In this document: in pieces, positions 8,919 through 18,545 of the stretch
Position numbering within the stretch: position 1 is the stretch's first letter
How the letters are laid out: every line of letters begins with the position of its first letter
Assembly (NCBI RefSeq): GCF_026241165.1
Contig: NZ_JAPFQN010000004.1
Coordinates: 1-64,000 of the forward strand
Direction: 5' to 3'
DNA length: 64,000 bases
DNA from: Mangrovivirga halotolerans
Lineage (GTDB): Bacteria; Bacteroidota; Bacteroidia; Cytophagales; Cyclobacteriaceae
Made by a program: the position numbers and the translations under genes
The notes under the pieces: model-generated
Told to the model about the DNA's origin: nothing
What the model saw: only the letters and a program-made list of their open reading frames with translations
The model's database searches: none

Positions 8919-11900
8919 TTTTTATTAAATCATTTTTAATGTTTTCCAGAATTAAAGAGATAGCCACTTTTGAATATTCCTCCTTATAGAGGTATCCGTG
9001 TCCACCATGAAATTTTCTGATTGTTAATGTTTTTTCTACTAGTGATTTCCAGTTTTGAGCTTGTTTGTCAGAAACCTGGTCATCATCAGTTGCATACCAT
9101 ACTTCAACAGTATTCTGAATTTTAGTTTGGTGGCTGAAACGATATTTATTTACAATCTTCAGATCATTTTTCAATAGTGACATAAGGTATTTAAGCGACT
9201 CATCATCTGATGCAATCTCATTGATATGTGGAAATAACCTGATTAATTCGCTGTCAGGAAGATCACTTTTATATCTTTCCGGGTTGTAGGAGTTCAATGC
9301 TGGAGTCGATGAAACTATAAGCTTATTAATTTTGATATTTGTCATTTCCAGTAAGTATGCTACCTCTGTAGCTATGGCTCCACCCATACTATGACCGATC
9401 AACCATACGCTTTCCAGTTTTGCTTCTGTAATCTTGTTAGCAATGTTAACTGCACATTGTTCAAGAGTTTCAAAAGGCTGAAATTCATCGGCTAAACCTC
9501 TACCTGGAAGATCGATAGCCATCAAACCAATTTCCTCAGGGAGCTCCTTATTCATTGAAGCATACAGAGCAGAGCTTCCTCCGGCATCATGAATAGCTAT
9601 GATTTGGTTTTTCGATGTTTTATTACCGAAATAAGTAATTGCTGTGTCTTTCTTTATTCCTGCATCTGACTGTACTTCAGAATTCTTTTTAGCTATTTCA
9701 TTAATTAAAAAATCGGTGAGGTTTTTAATATTGTCTGCTTTCCAGATCTTTGATATAGCCAATTTAATTTCAAATCCTTTTTCAATGTGGTTTCGATACT
9801 GAACTGCCATTAATGAATCCAGTCCCATGCTTTTGAAGGATGCCTGATCAGGTATTTCAGAAGAGGCTAACTGGGTGATTTTGGATAGCCCTTCAATCAG
9901 ATAGCTTTTTATAATAGTTTTTTGTTTGTCTTCTGAAATGTTTTTAGCTAATTCTTTTAAAAGAGAATCTCCATCTTTAATATCACGATCATCTTTTTCA
10001 ACACTCTTATAAAATGTTGTTTCGGCTAGCTTTTTATGATAATCCTTAGATTTCCCCCAATTAATCGCCATAATTGAAAAGGACCTTCCAAGCGGATCAT
10101 ATTTGTTAATAAATAATTCTAATGCCTCTTTCATTTTCATAGAAATGAATCCTTCAGCCTCAGAATATCTTTCAAGATGATTGTTATCAGCGACCATACC
10201 GGCATCTTTGATTACGCCCCAATTGACTGAAAGAGCAGGTTTGTTGTTTTGAACTCTGTTTTCTGCAATGGCATCAAGTGTAGCATTTGCAGAAACATAT
10301 GCTCCCTGGCCACTCAAACCAAAATATACAGAAGCTGATGAAAACATAATGAAATGTCTTAGTCTGCCTTTCTTATCGAATTTATCCATAGCTAAAGCGC
10401 CATTGATCTTTACCGATAAGATTTTTTGGATGGTTTCATAGCTCAAATCATCAAGCCTGTCAGGAGAAATAAGACCTGCAGCATGAATGAAACCAGTAAT
10501 TTCTCCAAGGTTATTCTGAATCCCTTCCAGGCATTTGGTGAAGTCATTAAAATTAGAGACATCACATGCAACTCGTTCTATAACTATGCCTGTTTTTCTA
10601 AACGTTTTTATTTTTTCATTTTGCTCATCAGTTAATTCAGGGTTACGACTCACCAGAGCAATAGCTTTCACTCCAGATTTTGCGAGTAATTCCACGAATG
10701 AAAATGCTGCTCCCTTAAATCCAGTGAGAACAATTACTTCATCAGATTCAAATTTTCCTGGAATTATTGTTTTGTCTTTTACATTTTCAGGGATTTGTGA
10801 ATATAATTTTGAATTGATAAGTACCCCTTGAAATGATTTTTCTGACCTCATGAAATTCACAAGAGCATCTATTTCCTCTGTAGAATAGTTGTTGTTAATA
10901 TCGATGATTTTTATTGGTAGATCAGGATGTTCATTAATTGCAGTTTTTCCTGATTGCCAAACACCTCTTAGTGGCAGATCGATAGTAGTTTGAGCATACC
11001 CACTTGCATTACTAGTCAATACGGTTAAAGAATTGACTTTTTGCTTTAAAATTTGACCTAAGACAAACAAGTTATAAGATGCTGTTTCTGAAATATCTGT
11101 ACTATCGCTATATGGGAGATAAATGATATTTTTACTTTCAATATTCGACAGATCAATAGATTTATCTGACAATTGTATCCTTATGACATTTAGCCTTCCA
11201 ACAGATTTCTCAATGTCTTCAATAAGCTTTGTGCGGTTATCTTTTTCATTACAAACCAGGATAGGATTATCTATTGCAAAATCTTTTTGACTTGTCTTAA
11301 TCTCAGTCCATTTTAATTGATATACCTTAGGTGATTTTTCGTTAGAATCTATTGATGGAATTAGTCGGGCTGATACCTTATTTATTTTTGCTACCGGATC
11401 GCCATACATATTGTATATATATATCCTGGCAGCAGGATTTAAGGTGTCTTCGCCAAACAAATAACTAATCTCAACCAATAATGGCTGTGTAGTATTTAGA
11501 GAGTCGTAAATTTTAATACCTTCAATTTCTTCAAGGTATGCTGAACTGATATTTTCGTTTTCAGAGGATTTTGAAAAAATCAATTGTAAACAGTTATCCA
11601 ATAACGCAGGATGAACTTTGCAATCAGAGAAAAGAGGAGTGTTATCAGATAATTTAATTAATCCATAGAAATAATCATTTTTACCATGAATGTTAACAAT
11701 ACTTTTAAATGCCTCAGAATATTCGATGCCAAGGGAATTAGTTATCTGATAAAATTCTCCGGAAGTAATCTCCGGAATATTTTCAGAAGGCCTGTCCAAT
11801 AAAGGGAAACTGAAATTCTGGTTTATTTTTAACGTACAATTAGCTGTACGTTGCCAATTTTTATCCTGTAAATAATAAAAGGTCAGGTTATAGGCATCAT

Positions 11901-14826
11901 CTTCAATTGAAGCCTTTATCTGTAAATCAATATTGGAATTTTTATCTAGCGTTATTGCCCGGTCAAATTTCAAATTTTCAATAAAGTAATTCTCAATATT
12001 TAATTCTGACATTATTTCGCTTACCATGCTAACATAGGTTGTGCCCGGTAAGACAACTTCTTCATTGACCTTATGACCTTCAAAAAATGGGAAATCTGAT
12101 AGTGAAAAGCATGATTTCCATATTAAGATGCTTTCGTCACAGATATCCAGCTTCTCACCGGAAAATCTGTTACCATTTTTTCCTTTAGGTTTTGTGGCAA
12201 TCCTCAGGTCAGGGACAAGAATTTTCCTTTGCATTGGATAATTGGGAAGAATATTAAGTTCAGGGGTACCCTTAAAAAATATTTTTTTCCAATCGAGTGG
12301 TGCATTCACATTAACCAGGTTGCCTATTGAATTTAAAAGGCTGATCACCTCATCTTTTTCTCTTAATAAACTATAGGTAGTGATACTGTTTGAATCAGAT
12401 TCTTTAATAGTATGTTCAATAGCCTGAGTTAAAACCGGATGAGGACTCATTTCAATAAATATTTCAATTTCATCCTCAAGGGCTTTTTTTACTGCCTTAT
12501 GAAATTGAACAGGATTTCTAAGGTTTTTCACCCAATAATCCGGATTAAGAATTTGGTCCGTATCATTGTCAGGTAAAACTGTAGAATAGAATGGAACTAT
12601 AGAAGGTACAGGAGCTATAGATTTGATCTCATTAGCCAATAAAGAAGTGAGTGGCTCCATTTGAAGACTATGACTTGCTACATCAACTTTTACCTGCTTA
12701 CAAAAGATGCCATCTTCATCCAGTTTCTCTATTAGTGGTAAGAGATCACATTCTTTTCCTGCTATAACAGTATTTTGCGAAGAATTATAAACTGCAACTG
12801 AAAGGGATGAATCACTACCTGTAATGTATTTTTCAGCTCCCTCCTTATTTAATTCAGTTACTGCCATACCATATCCCTGGCCTGCAACAGTTGACATCAA
12901 TTTGCTTCTGCCGGTGATGATTTTCGCAGCATCGTTAAGAGTTAATGCTCCTGCAATATAAGCGGCTGCACATTCGCCCATCGAATGACCAATTATTGCA
13001 TTCGGTGTTATTCCAAATGACTCCCATAGCTTTGCAAGGCCAATTTCTATTGCAAATAATGCTGGCTGAACTATTGAAATATCAGAATTTAATGCCGGAG
13101 AATTATCTGTTAAAACTTCGACCAAATCCCAGTCGCAATAATTTTTCAGAGCGTTATTACACTCCTCAATAACTTCTTTAAATGCAGGGAAATTTTCCAT
13201 GAGTTGTTTTCCCATACCAACCCATTGACTACCCTGACCCGGGAAAACAAAACAAACTTTATGGGAATTGAATTCTTTCTTACCTTTTAATTCAATATTA
13301 GAGACATCCAGGTTGGTTAATTTTTCAATAAGTTCATCTTTATCCCTGGCGGCAATAGTTATGGAAAGATTTACCGGAAGACCCTTAATTAATGAGGCAG
13401 CACATATATTCTGAGCATATTTCAGATCATTTTTTAATAACCGCTCAACAATATTGTTAGCTTGATCTTTTATAACCTGCGGATTAGCACCGGTTAGCTT
13501 AAGTAGTAAGCCAGGAAATAAATAACTGAAGTTGTTATTTTCCTCAACTGAACAATAACTGGTTAATGCTACATGAGCGTTTGTTCCACCCCAGCCGAAA
13601 GAATTAACACCCGCAATTAACTTGTCTTTGTCTAAAGGCCAATCAGAAAGCCGATCTTGCACTTCAAGTTTCCATTCCTCAAATTTGATCTCGGGATTTG
13701 GTGATTTGAAATTCAGGTTTTGCGGTAATTTTTTATATTTCATTGCCAGTAATACTTTAATAAGACCGGCAATTCCTGCGGCACCTTCAAGGTGACCTAT
13801 ATTCGTTTTGACTGAACCAATCCGTAAAGGAGATTTTCTGTTTTCTCCAAAAAATAATCCCAGCGCTTTAGTTTCGGTTGGATCACCCAATTTGGTTCCT
13901 GTTCCGTGTGCTTCTACATACTGTACTTCGCCTGGATTAATACCTGCATTCTTGTATGCATCTTGCAGCATACTTATTTGTCCTTCAGTACTAGTAGCAG
14001 GAAGTGATGCATTAAATCCATTGTTATTAACAGCAGTACCTTCAATTACTGCTAAAATTTCATCTTTATCATCGATGGCTTTATCCAGAGGTTTTAAAAG
14101 AACTATTCCTGCACCTTCACCTCTTACAAAACCATCCGCTTCATTGCTGAAGGTGCTGCATTTGCCTTTTTTAGATAATCCTCCAAATTTTGAAAGCAGA
14201 ACATACTGTTCCGGGTCAAGAATATGATTCACTCCGCCCACAACTGCCTGTTCAATGCTATTATCAAGAATACTTTGAACAGCCATATGTAAAGCCACTA
14301 TAGAAGATGAGCAACCAGTATCTACGACAAGGCTAGCTCCCGAAAAACCATAATAAAATGAAATTCGATTTGCTATTACATTAGAGGCTTGTCCAACAGC
14401 AGAGTGTGAGGTTGTCGAAGCATAAACATTTTTTCTGTGATGTTCAAAATCACTCCAGATGTTTCCTATGTATACTCCGGTTTTAGAACCTAACCAATTA
14501 TCAAATGTAGATTTGGAATTTTCTATTGCTTCCCAAACAAGCTCAAGCATCAATTTTTGAGATGGGTTCATCTCCTTGGCTTCAGCTGGTGAAATATTAA
14601 ATAATTGAGCATCGAAATCATTTATATTTCTCAGAAATGCTCCTTTATTCTGATAAGTTTTTTCGGCTGCCCTGGGATCAGGATCAAAGAAATCTTTGAA
14701 ATTCCAGCGATCTTCAGGCATGTCACCGATACAGTCTACCCCCCCTGTTAGTGAATTCCAGAATTCAGCCGGTGTTCTGCCACCTGGAAATCGGCATGAC
14801 ATTGAAACAATAGCAACTTTGCACAC
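8905..14826 (-). CDS. single-module type I polyketide synthase KS-AT-DH-KR-ACP-TE
   Basis: The 1973-residue enzyme has these domains. KS (1-425): Cys172 in DTGCSSS, His307 in EAHGTGT, His345 in GHLEG. AT (525-830): GHSMGE with Ser615 and a VASH motif at 716-719. DH (895-1160): His918 in GHKVNEEVVLP, where the usual glycine is Glu, and Asp1077 in HPALLDNCLQ. KR (1230-1580): Lys1473, Ser1497, Tyr1510, Asn1514 and an LDD motif at 1458-1460, but a broken glycine loop TGFKGAAFS. ACP: Ser1671 in GLDSL. TE (1730-1970): Ser1813 in GHSMGG, His1943. There is no ER, methyltransferase or docking region. Translation seems to start at GTG; no ATG is available upstream before a stop. Having one module with its own thioesterase suggests iterative use. 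The product is unknown. Confidence 0.93.
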   Translation of the reverse strand: MCKVAIVSMSCRFPGGRTPAEFWNSLTGGVDCIGDMPEDRWNFKDFFDPDPRAAEKTYQNKGAFLRNINDFDAQLFNISPAEAKEMNPSQKLMLELVWEAIENSKSTFDNWLGSKTGVYIGNIWSDFEHHRKNVYASTTSHSAVGQASNVIANRISFYYGFSGASLVVDTGCSSSIVALHMAVQSILDNSIEQAVVGGVNHILDPEQYVLLSKFGGLSKKGKCSTFSNEADGFVRGEGAGIVLLKPLDKAIDDKDEILAVIEGTAVNNNGFNASLPATSTEGQISMLQDAYKNAGINPGEVQYVEAHGTGTKLGDPTETKALGLFFGENRKSPLRIGSVKTNIGHLEGAAGIAGLIKVLLAMKYKKLPQNLNFKSPNPEIKFEEWKLEVQDRLSDWPLDKDKLIAGVNSFGWGGTNAHVALTSYCSVEENNNFSYLFPGLLLKLTGANPQVIKDQANNIVERLLKNDLKYAQNICAASLIKGLPVNLSITIAARDKDELIEKLTNLDVSNIELKGKKEFNSHKVCFVFPGQGSQWVGMGKQLMENFPAFKEVIEECNNALKNYCDWDLVEVLTDNSPALNSDISIVQPALFAIEIGLAKLWESFGITPNAIIGHSMGECAAAYIAGALTLNDAAKIITGRSKLMSTVAGQGYGMAVTELNKEGAEKYITGSDSSLSVAVYNSSQNTVIAGKECDLLPLIEKLDEDGIFCKQVKVDVASHSLQMEPLTSLLANEIKSIAPVPSIVPFYSTVLPDNDTDQILNPDYWVKNLRNPVQFHKAVKKALEDEIEIFIEMSPHPVLTQAIEHTIKESDSNSITTYSLLREKDEVISLLNSIGNLVNVNAPLDWKKIFFKGTPELNILPNYPMQRKILVPDLRIATKPKGKNGNRFSGEKLDICDESILIWKSCFSLSDFPFFEGHKVNEEVVLPGTTYVSMVSEIMSELNIENYFIENLKFDRAITLDKNSNIDLQIKASIEDDAYNLTFYYLQDKNWQRTANCTLKINQNFSFPLLDRPSENIPEITSGEFYQITNSLGIEYSEAFKSIVNIHGKNDYFYGLIKLSDNTPLFSDCKVHPALLDNCLQLIFSKSSENENISSAYLEEIEGIKIYDSLNTTQPLLVEISYLFGEDTLNPAARIYIYNMYGDPVAKINKVSARLIPSIDSNEKSPKVYQLKWTEIKTSQKDFAIDNPILVCNEKDNRTKLIEDIEKSVGRLNVIRIQLSDKSIDLSNIESKNIIYLPYSDSTDISETASYNLFVLGQILKQKVNSLTVLTSNASGYAQTTIDLPLRGVWQSGKTAINEHPDLPIKIIDINNNYSTEEIDALVNFMRSEKSFQGVLINSKLYSQIPENVKDKTIIPGKFESDEVIVLTGFKGAAFSFVELLAKSGVKAIALVSRNPELTDEQNEKIKTFRKTGIVIERVACDVSNFNDFTKCLEGIQNNLGEITGFIHAAGLISPDRLDDLSYETIQKILSVKINGALAMDKFDKKGRLRHFIMFSSASVYFGLSGQGAYVSANATLDAIAENRVQNNKPALSVNWGVIKDAGMVADNNHLERYSEAEGFISMKMKEALELFINKYDPLGRSFSIMAINWGKSKDYHKKLAETTFYKSVEKDDRDIKDGDSLLKELAKNISEDKQKTIIKSYLIEGLSKITQLASSEIPDQASFKSMGLDSLMAVQYRNHIEKGFEIKLAISKIWKADNIKNLTDFLINEIAKKNSEVQSDAGIKKDTAITYFGNKTSKNQIIAIHDAGGSSALYASMNKELPEEIGLMAIDLPGRGLADEFQPFETLEQCAVNIANKITEAKLESVWLIGHSMGGAIATEVAYLLEMTNIKINKLIVSSTPALNSYNPERYKSDLPDSELIRLFPHINEIASDDESLKYLMSLLKNDLKIVNKYRFSHQTKIQNTVEVWYATDDDQVSDKQAQNWKSLVEKTLTIRKFHGGHGYLYKEEYSKVAISLILENIKNDLIKNENY

Positions 14827-15137
14827 GATAAATTTGTTTTGGTTATACTTAACGATACAAAGTAACTATTAACTCAATTAGGAAATGGAGTCAATTTAAG
14901 GGCTAATTATACAATGTAATTGTCAATAGTTTCTAGTATTAAAGTGAAGTAAAGAATCTTTACAATCAATGATATTGTCATTTTTATGTTAAAGAATTTT
15001 GACATGGTACACTTATAAGTAAGGTAGTGTGATGTGATAAAATAATAAGATTCATATAAATGAATTATATTATTACTACTTAAAAAAGAATTATTGCATC
15101 AAATTATATTAATTAATTTCTTTTCATAGTTATTGTA
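14827..15137. promoter_or_regulatory. divergent promoter region between polyketide synthase and phosphopantetheinyl transferase
   Basis: These 311 bp hold no gene and are very AT-rich. Two symmetric sites stand out: the perfect palindrome ACTTATAAGT (15011-15020) and ATTCAT-N4-ATGAAT (15050-15065). Either could be an operator shared by the two divergent genes. I see no clear Bacteroidota promoter match. Confidence 0.4.
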
Positions 15138-15773
15138 ATGAGTAAAATTTATGTTTTTCATTCTTTTATTGAAGAATTATTGTATGATATTTCAGATAAT
15201 GAGGTTAAAAAGGTATTAAATTCTGTTGATTTAAATAAATACCAAATATTTATTAATGATAAATCAAGATCTCAATTTCTTGCTGGAAGATTATTACTAT
15301 TTAAAGGGTTGACTAAACTTCACAGCTCTTCTTTGCTAAAGAATATTGATTATTCTACTTCGGGTAAACCCTTCATTAAAGGAGTGAATTTTAATATTTC
15401 TCACTCTGAAAATTTAATAGGTCTGATAATCACCAAATCAGATCTTAAAGTTGGAATTGATATTGAAGAAATAGTTGAAAAAGTGAATTACACCGATATA
15501 GCAAATAGTTTACAATCACCTATACTAAATGCAAGTATCAATCTTGATGATTTTATAAATAGATGGACGATAGTAGAATCAATCATTAAAGCTTCAGATA
15601 AATCGTTAGATGAGATCGAATCTATTAATCAAAATAATAACGGCTTTTATGATTTTGATAGCTATAATTTTAGAGTGGAAAGTATTAAGGTAGATAATTA
15701 TTGGTTGAGTTTTGCAATTGAATTGAAAGGTGAGGATAACTTAACTATAATAAAAGATGTAATAAAAAAATAG
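15138..15773 (+). CDS. Sfp-type 4'-phosphopantetheinyl transferase
   Basis: The 211-residue protein transfers phosphopantetheine from CoA to carrier proteins. It carries FNISHS (about 85-90), the Mg-binding GIDIE motif (Asp108, Glu110) and RWTIVESIIKA (142-152). In the last motif the usual WxxKE lysine is Val146, while Glu147 and Lys151 are kept. It diverges from the polyketide synthase gene, and its likely partner is Ser1671 of that enzyme's carrier domain. The gene is more AT-rich than its surroundings, which may point to transfer of the whole cassette. The stop overlaps a terminator hairpin. Confidence 0.85.
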   Translation: MSKIYVFHSFIEELLYDISDNEVKKVLNSVDLNKYQIFINDKSRSQFLAGRLLLFKGLTKLHSSSLLKNIDYSTSGKPFIKGVNFNISHSENLIGLIITKSDLKVGIDIEEIVEKVNYTDIANSLQSPILNASINLDDFINRWTIVESIIKASDKSLDEIESINQNNNGFYDFDSYNFRVESIKVDNYWLSFAIELKGEDNLTIIKDVIKK

Positions 15774-15793
15774 CCCGGAAGTAATTCCGGGCT
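15772..15793. terminator. bidirectional terminator between convergent genes
   Basis: AGCCCGGAA (15772-15780) and TTCCGGGCT (15785-15793) form a perfect 9-bp stem with a GTAA loop. The stem begins in the stop codon of the transferase gene. A-rich sequence before the stem gives a T-run for the minus-strand SulP transcript. Confidence 0.85.
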
Positions 15794-15799
15794 GATTTC

Positions 15800-17449
15800 T
15801 TAATTTTTAGATTCTTCTTCTTCCTTGCTGACTTTTTCATTATTATTTTTAATGGCATCATCCATGGTTTTGACAAAATGCCTTTCAGAGTTTTTCAATG
15901 GTTTTTCTTTAGGCCATCCAATAACTTTATATTTAATGTTTTTATGCCCTGCTGTAGTTCTGAAATCATTTAGTATTTCCTGAACATCGAAATCCATTAC
16001 TTTGGTTTTGGTGGCATCAACAATTATAGAGCTATTATCAGGTACCACATTCAATGCTCTCAAAATAGCTGCCTTATTTAGGAATGAAACTTCTTCAGAA
16101 AGTTCTATAGTTACCTTTTCGCTTTCTACATGATCATCATCATTAAAGTAGAATGGGTTCTTTAAGTTATAGAATAAAATAATAAATATGGCTACGGCAA
16201 GTCCGATTCCAATACCAATTAATAAGTCAGTTGCTACAATTGCTACAACTGTAACTATAAAAGGAACGAATTGGGTGAAGCCATTCTTCCACATTTGTTT
16301 GAAAAGAGTTGGCTTTGCCAGTTTATATCCTACTAAAAATAGTACTGCTGCGAGTGAGGCAAATGGTATTTGATTTAATACTTCTGGAAATAGAAGTACA
16401 GAAACTAAAAGCATCATACCATGAATTATAGCACTTGCTTTTGTTTTACCACCTGACTGAATGTTTGCACTACTTCTAACAATTACCTGTGTGATAGGAA
16501 GACCACCAATCATACCAGAAACCACGTTTCCGATACCTTGAGCTCTTAGTTCGCGGTTAGTTGGAGTAACTCTCTTTTGAGGGTCAAGCTTATCTGTTGC
16601 TTCAACTGAAAGCAATGTCTCAATAGATGCAACAACAGCAATGGTAACACCAGCAAGCAATATTGCACTGGGTTTATCGGTAAAAATTCCAAAATCCGGT
16701 GTTCTGAAATTACCTAAAAATTCATTGAATGATCCTGGAGTAGGTAACGAAACCAACTGGTCAGAAGATAATCCCCAAGTATTATTACCTTTAAAAACAT
16801 AGTTTAAAATAATTCCTACAACAACAGCAACTAAAGGACCCTGAATCAAAGTGAAGACCTTATTTTTCTTCATGAAAGGTTGTTCCCATATAATCAGGAT
16901 TGCAAGTGAGATTAATGTGATCAAAATAGCTCCCGGACTTAAAAAGTCGAGCATATAATACAATTCTGAAAATGTATTATGGCCATCAGTTTGCCAGAAA
17001 CTCAGGTCTCCCTCATAGTCTGCATCGTAACCAACCGCATGAGGGATTTGCTTTAAAACAATGATAATACCAATAGCAGTAAGCATTCCTTTAATTACTG
17101 AATTGGGGAAATAATATCCTATAATACCTGCTTTCATGAAGCCTAGAGTGATCTGCATGATACCTGCAAGAACAGTTGCAGCTAATAATGCTTCAAATGA
17201 TCCCAATGTATTCTGGGCGCTGATAACTATAGCAACCAGACCTGCAGCTGGTCCACTTACACCTAATGAAGATCCACTAAAAAAACCAACTACAATACCC
17301 CCGACTATACCTGCGATGATACCTGCGAACATTGGTACTTCAGATGCTAGTGCTATACCTAAACATAGTGGTACAGCAACTAAAAAGACAATTATACTTG
17401 CCGGTAAGTCATATTTAATATTTGAGAAAAATCCCTCTTTTAAGCTCAT
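15800..17449 (-). CDS. SulP family inorganic anion transporter
   Basis: This 549-residue membrane protein begins with the SulP pattern DLPASIIVFLVAVPLCLGIALAS and GVSGPAAG, followed by many hydrophobic segments to about residue 440. The C-terminal STAS-like region (about 455-530) is reduced but keeps IIVDATKTKVMDFDV. The substrate could be sulfate, bicarbonate or another anion; the sequence does not decide. A short lysine/glutamate-rich tail ends the protein. A small membrane-protein gene lies 81 bp upstream on the same strand and may be cotranscribed. Confidence 0.88.
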   Translation of the reverse strand: MSLKEGFFSNIKYDLPASIIVFLVAVPLCLGIALASEVPMFAGIIAGIVGGIVVGFFSGSSLGVSGPAAGLVAIVISAQNTLGSFEALLAATVLAGIMQITLGFMKAGIIGYYFPNSVIKGMLTAIGIIIVLKQIPHAVGYDADYEGDLSFWQTDGHNTFSELYYMLDFLSPGAILITLISLAILIIWEQPFMKKNKVFTLIQGPLVAVVVGIILNYVFKGNNTWGLSSDQLVSLPTPGSFNEFLGNFRTPDFGIFTDKPSAILLAGVTIAVVASIETLLSVEATDKLDPQKRVTPTNRELRAQGIGNVVSGMIGGLPITQVIVRSSANIQSGGKTKASAIIHGMMLLVSVLLFPEVLNQIPFASLAAVLFLVGYKLAKPTLFKQMWKNGFTQFVPFIVTVVAIVATDLLIGIGIGLAVAIFIILFYNLKNPFYFNDDDHVESEKVTIELSEEVSFLNKAAILRALNVVPDNSSIIVDATKTKVMDFDVQEILNDFRTTAGHKNIKYKVIGWPKEKPLKNSERHFVKTMDDAIKNNNEKVSKEEEESKN

Positions 17450-17530
17450 AATTTTAATTTTTGAAAATATTCAATATCTATCTATTCTTTATTTAGGAAT
17501 AGAAAAAAGTCTTATATAATTAATCGAAAA

Positions 17531-17878
17531 TTAAATAAATGATCTGGGAGGGGGGACACTAAGATCCTGACTTGGATCTTCGTGTGAGATCAAATAAGGC
17601 ACTTTTGTTGATGTTGGGACTGTAAAGCTTTCATCATCAATGTCATAAAAACCGTGAAGATAACAAGGACTGTCTTCTTCTTCTAACAAGACATTTGAAG
17701 TAAATCCATCACCAGCCTGATTGTGATGATATTCCTTTCTAATCTCATTATAGGCATCAAGTGTTATGTTAATCAAAATGGAATTGCAAAAAAACCAGAT
17801 AGAACTTAGTAACAGTAATGTTACAGGTATCGATCTGAATGACCTGATCAGGCTATATTTTGCTTTCCATGATTTCAT
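17531..17878 (-). CDS. small protein with one membrane segment, unknown
   Basis: The 115-residue protein has a basic start (KSWKAKYSLIRSFR), one membrane segment at about 16-37 and an acidic exported part ending DLSVPPPRSFI. The proline-rich end resembles that of several small Bacteroidota envelope proteins, but I do not recognise the family. It lies just upstream of the SulP gene on the same strand, so a link to anion transport is possible but unproven. Confidence 0.5.
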   Translation of the reverse strand: MKSWKAKYSLIRSFRSIPVTLLLLSSIWFFCNSILINITLDAYNEIRKEYHHNQAGDGFTSNVLLEEEDSPCYLHGFYDIDDESFTVPTSTKVPYLISHEDPSQDLSVPPPRSFI

Positions 17879-18101
17879 TTAATTACAAATATAAAAAATA
17901 ATTATGATCAAAATCTCACTAGGGCTTGTTTATTATTTGTTCAAACTAATATTTAAACAATTTGAAAATTTTTAATTTGATCATATAGTTTTGAATAAGA
18001 CAGATTTACAAGTAAGTAAAGATTTAGTAATAAATATTTTTTCAGTTATTATTTTCTTGTTAATTGGCTTAAAATTGTACAGAAATAATTAATTCAAATC
18101 A

Positions 18102-18545
18102 ATGCTTTCAAAAAAAGCTAAGTATGCTATAAATGCTCTTGTTTTTCTGGCTAAGAAAAAGGGTGAGGGTCCAGTACAGATCAGTCACATAGCTGAATCA
18201 GAGAAAATACCACAAAAATTTTTAGAAGCGATTTTGCTTGATATGAAAAGAGCCGGGATTCTCCGTAGTAAAAAAGGAAAGGGGGGAGGTTATTTTTTGT
18301 TTAAAGAACCTTCTGAAGTAAATATGGCTGAAGTAATGAGACTTTTTGATGGGGCAATTGCCTTTTTACCTTGCGTTACTTACAAATACTATGAAAGATG
18401 CGAGGAATGTAAGGATGAGGAAACCTGTGGAATAAGAGATGTTTTTTTAAATGTTAGAAATGCTACCGTTGAATTACTTAAAAATGCTACTCTTGAAAAA
18501 ATAATTGAAAGAGAATCTTCAATGAAATCTTTGTATAATAACTAA
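18102..18545 (+). CDS. Rrf2-family transcriptional regulator with cysteine cluster
   Basis: The 147-residue protein has the Rrf2 winged helix (SKKAKYAINAL, then LEAILLDMKRAGILRSKKGKGGGY, about 3-65). It carries Cys91, Cys100, Cys103 and Cys109. In IscR- and NsrR-type members three cysteines in this region bind an iron-sulfur cluster, so redox, NO or iron sensing is likely, although the spacing here is its own. It converges with a lipoprotein gene with a 4-bp overlap of stops. A nearby inverted repeat at 19052-19080 is a possible target. Confidence 0.85.
   Translation: MLSKKAKYAINALVFLAKKKGEGPVQISHIAESEKIPQKFLEAILLDMKRAGILRSKKGKGGGYFLFKEPSEVNMAEVMRLFDGAIAFLPCVTYKYYERCEECKDEETCGIRDVFLNVRNATVELLKNATLEKIIERESSMKSLYNN

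Noticed and set aside
9000-14300. Several open frames of 60-140 codons on the plus strand inside the polyketide synthase gene
   Set aside because: They lie antisense to strongly conserved catalytic domains, lack plausible starts and have no motifs; they are mirror frames of the large gene.
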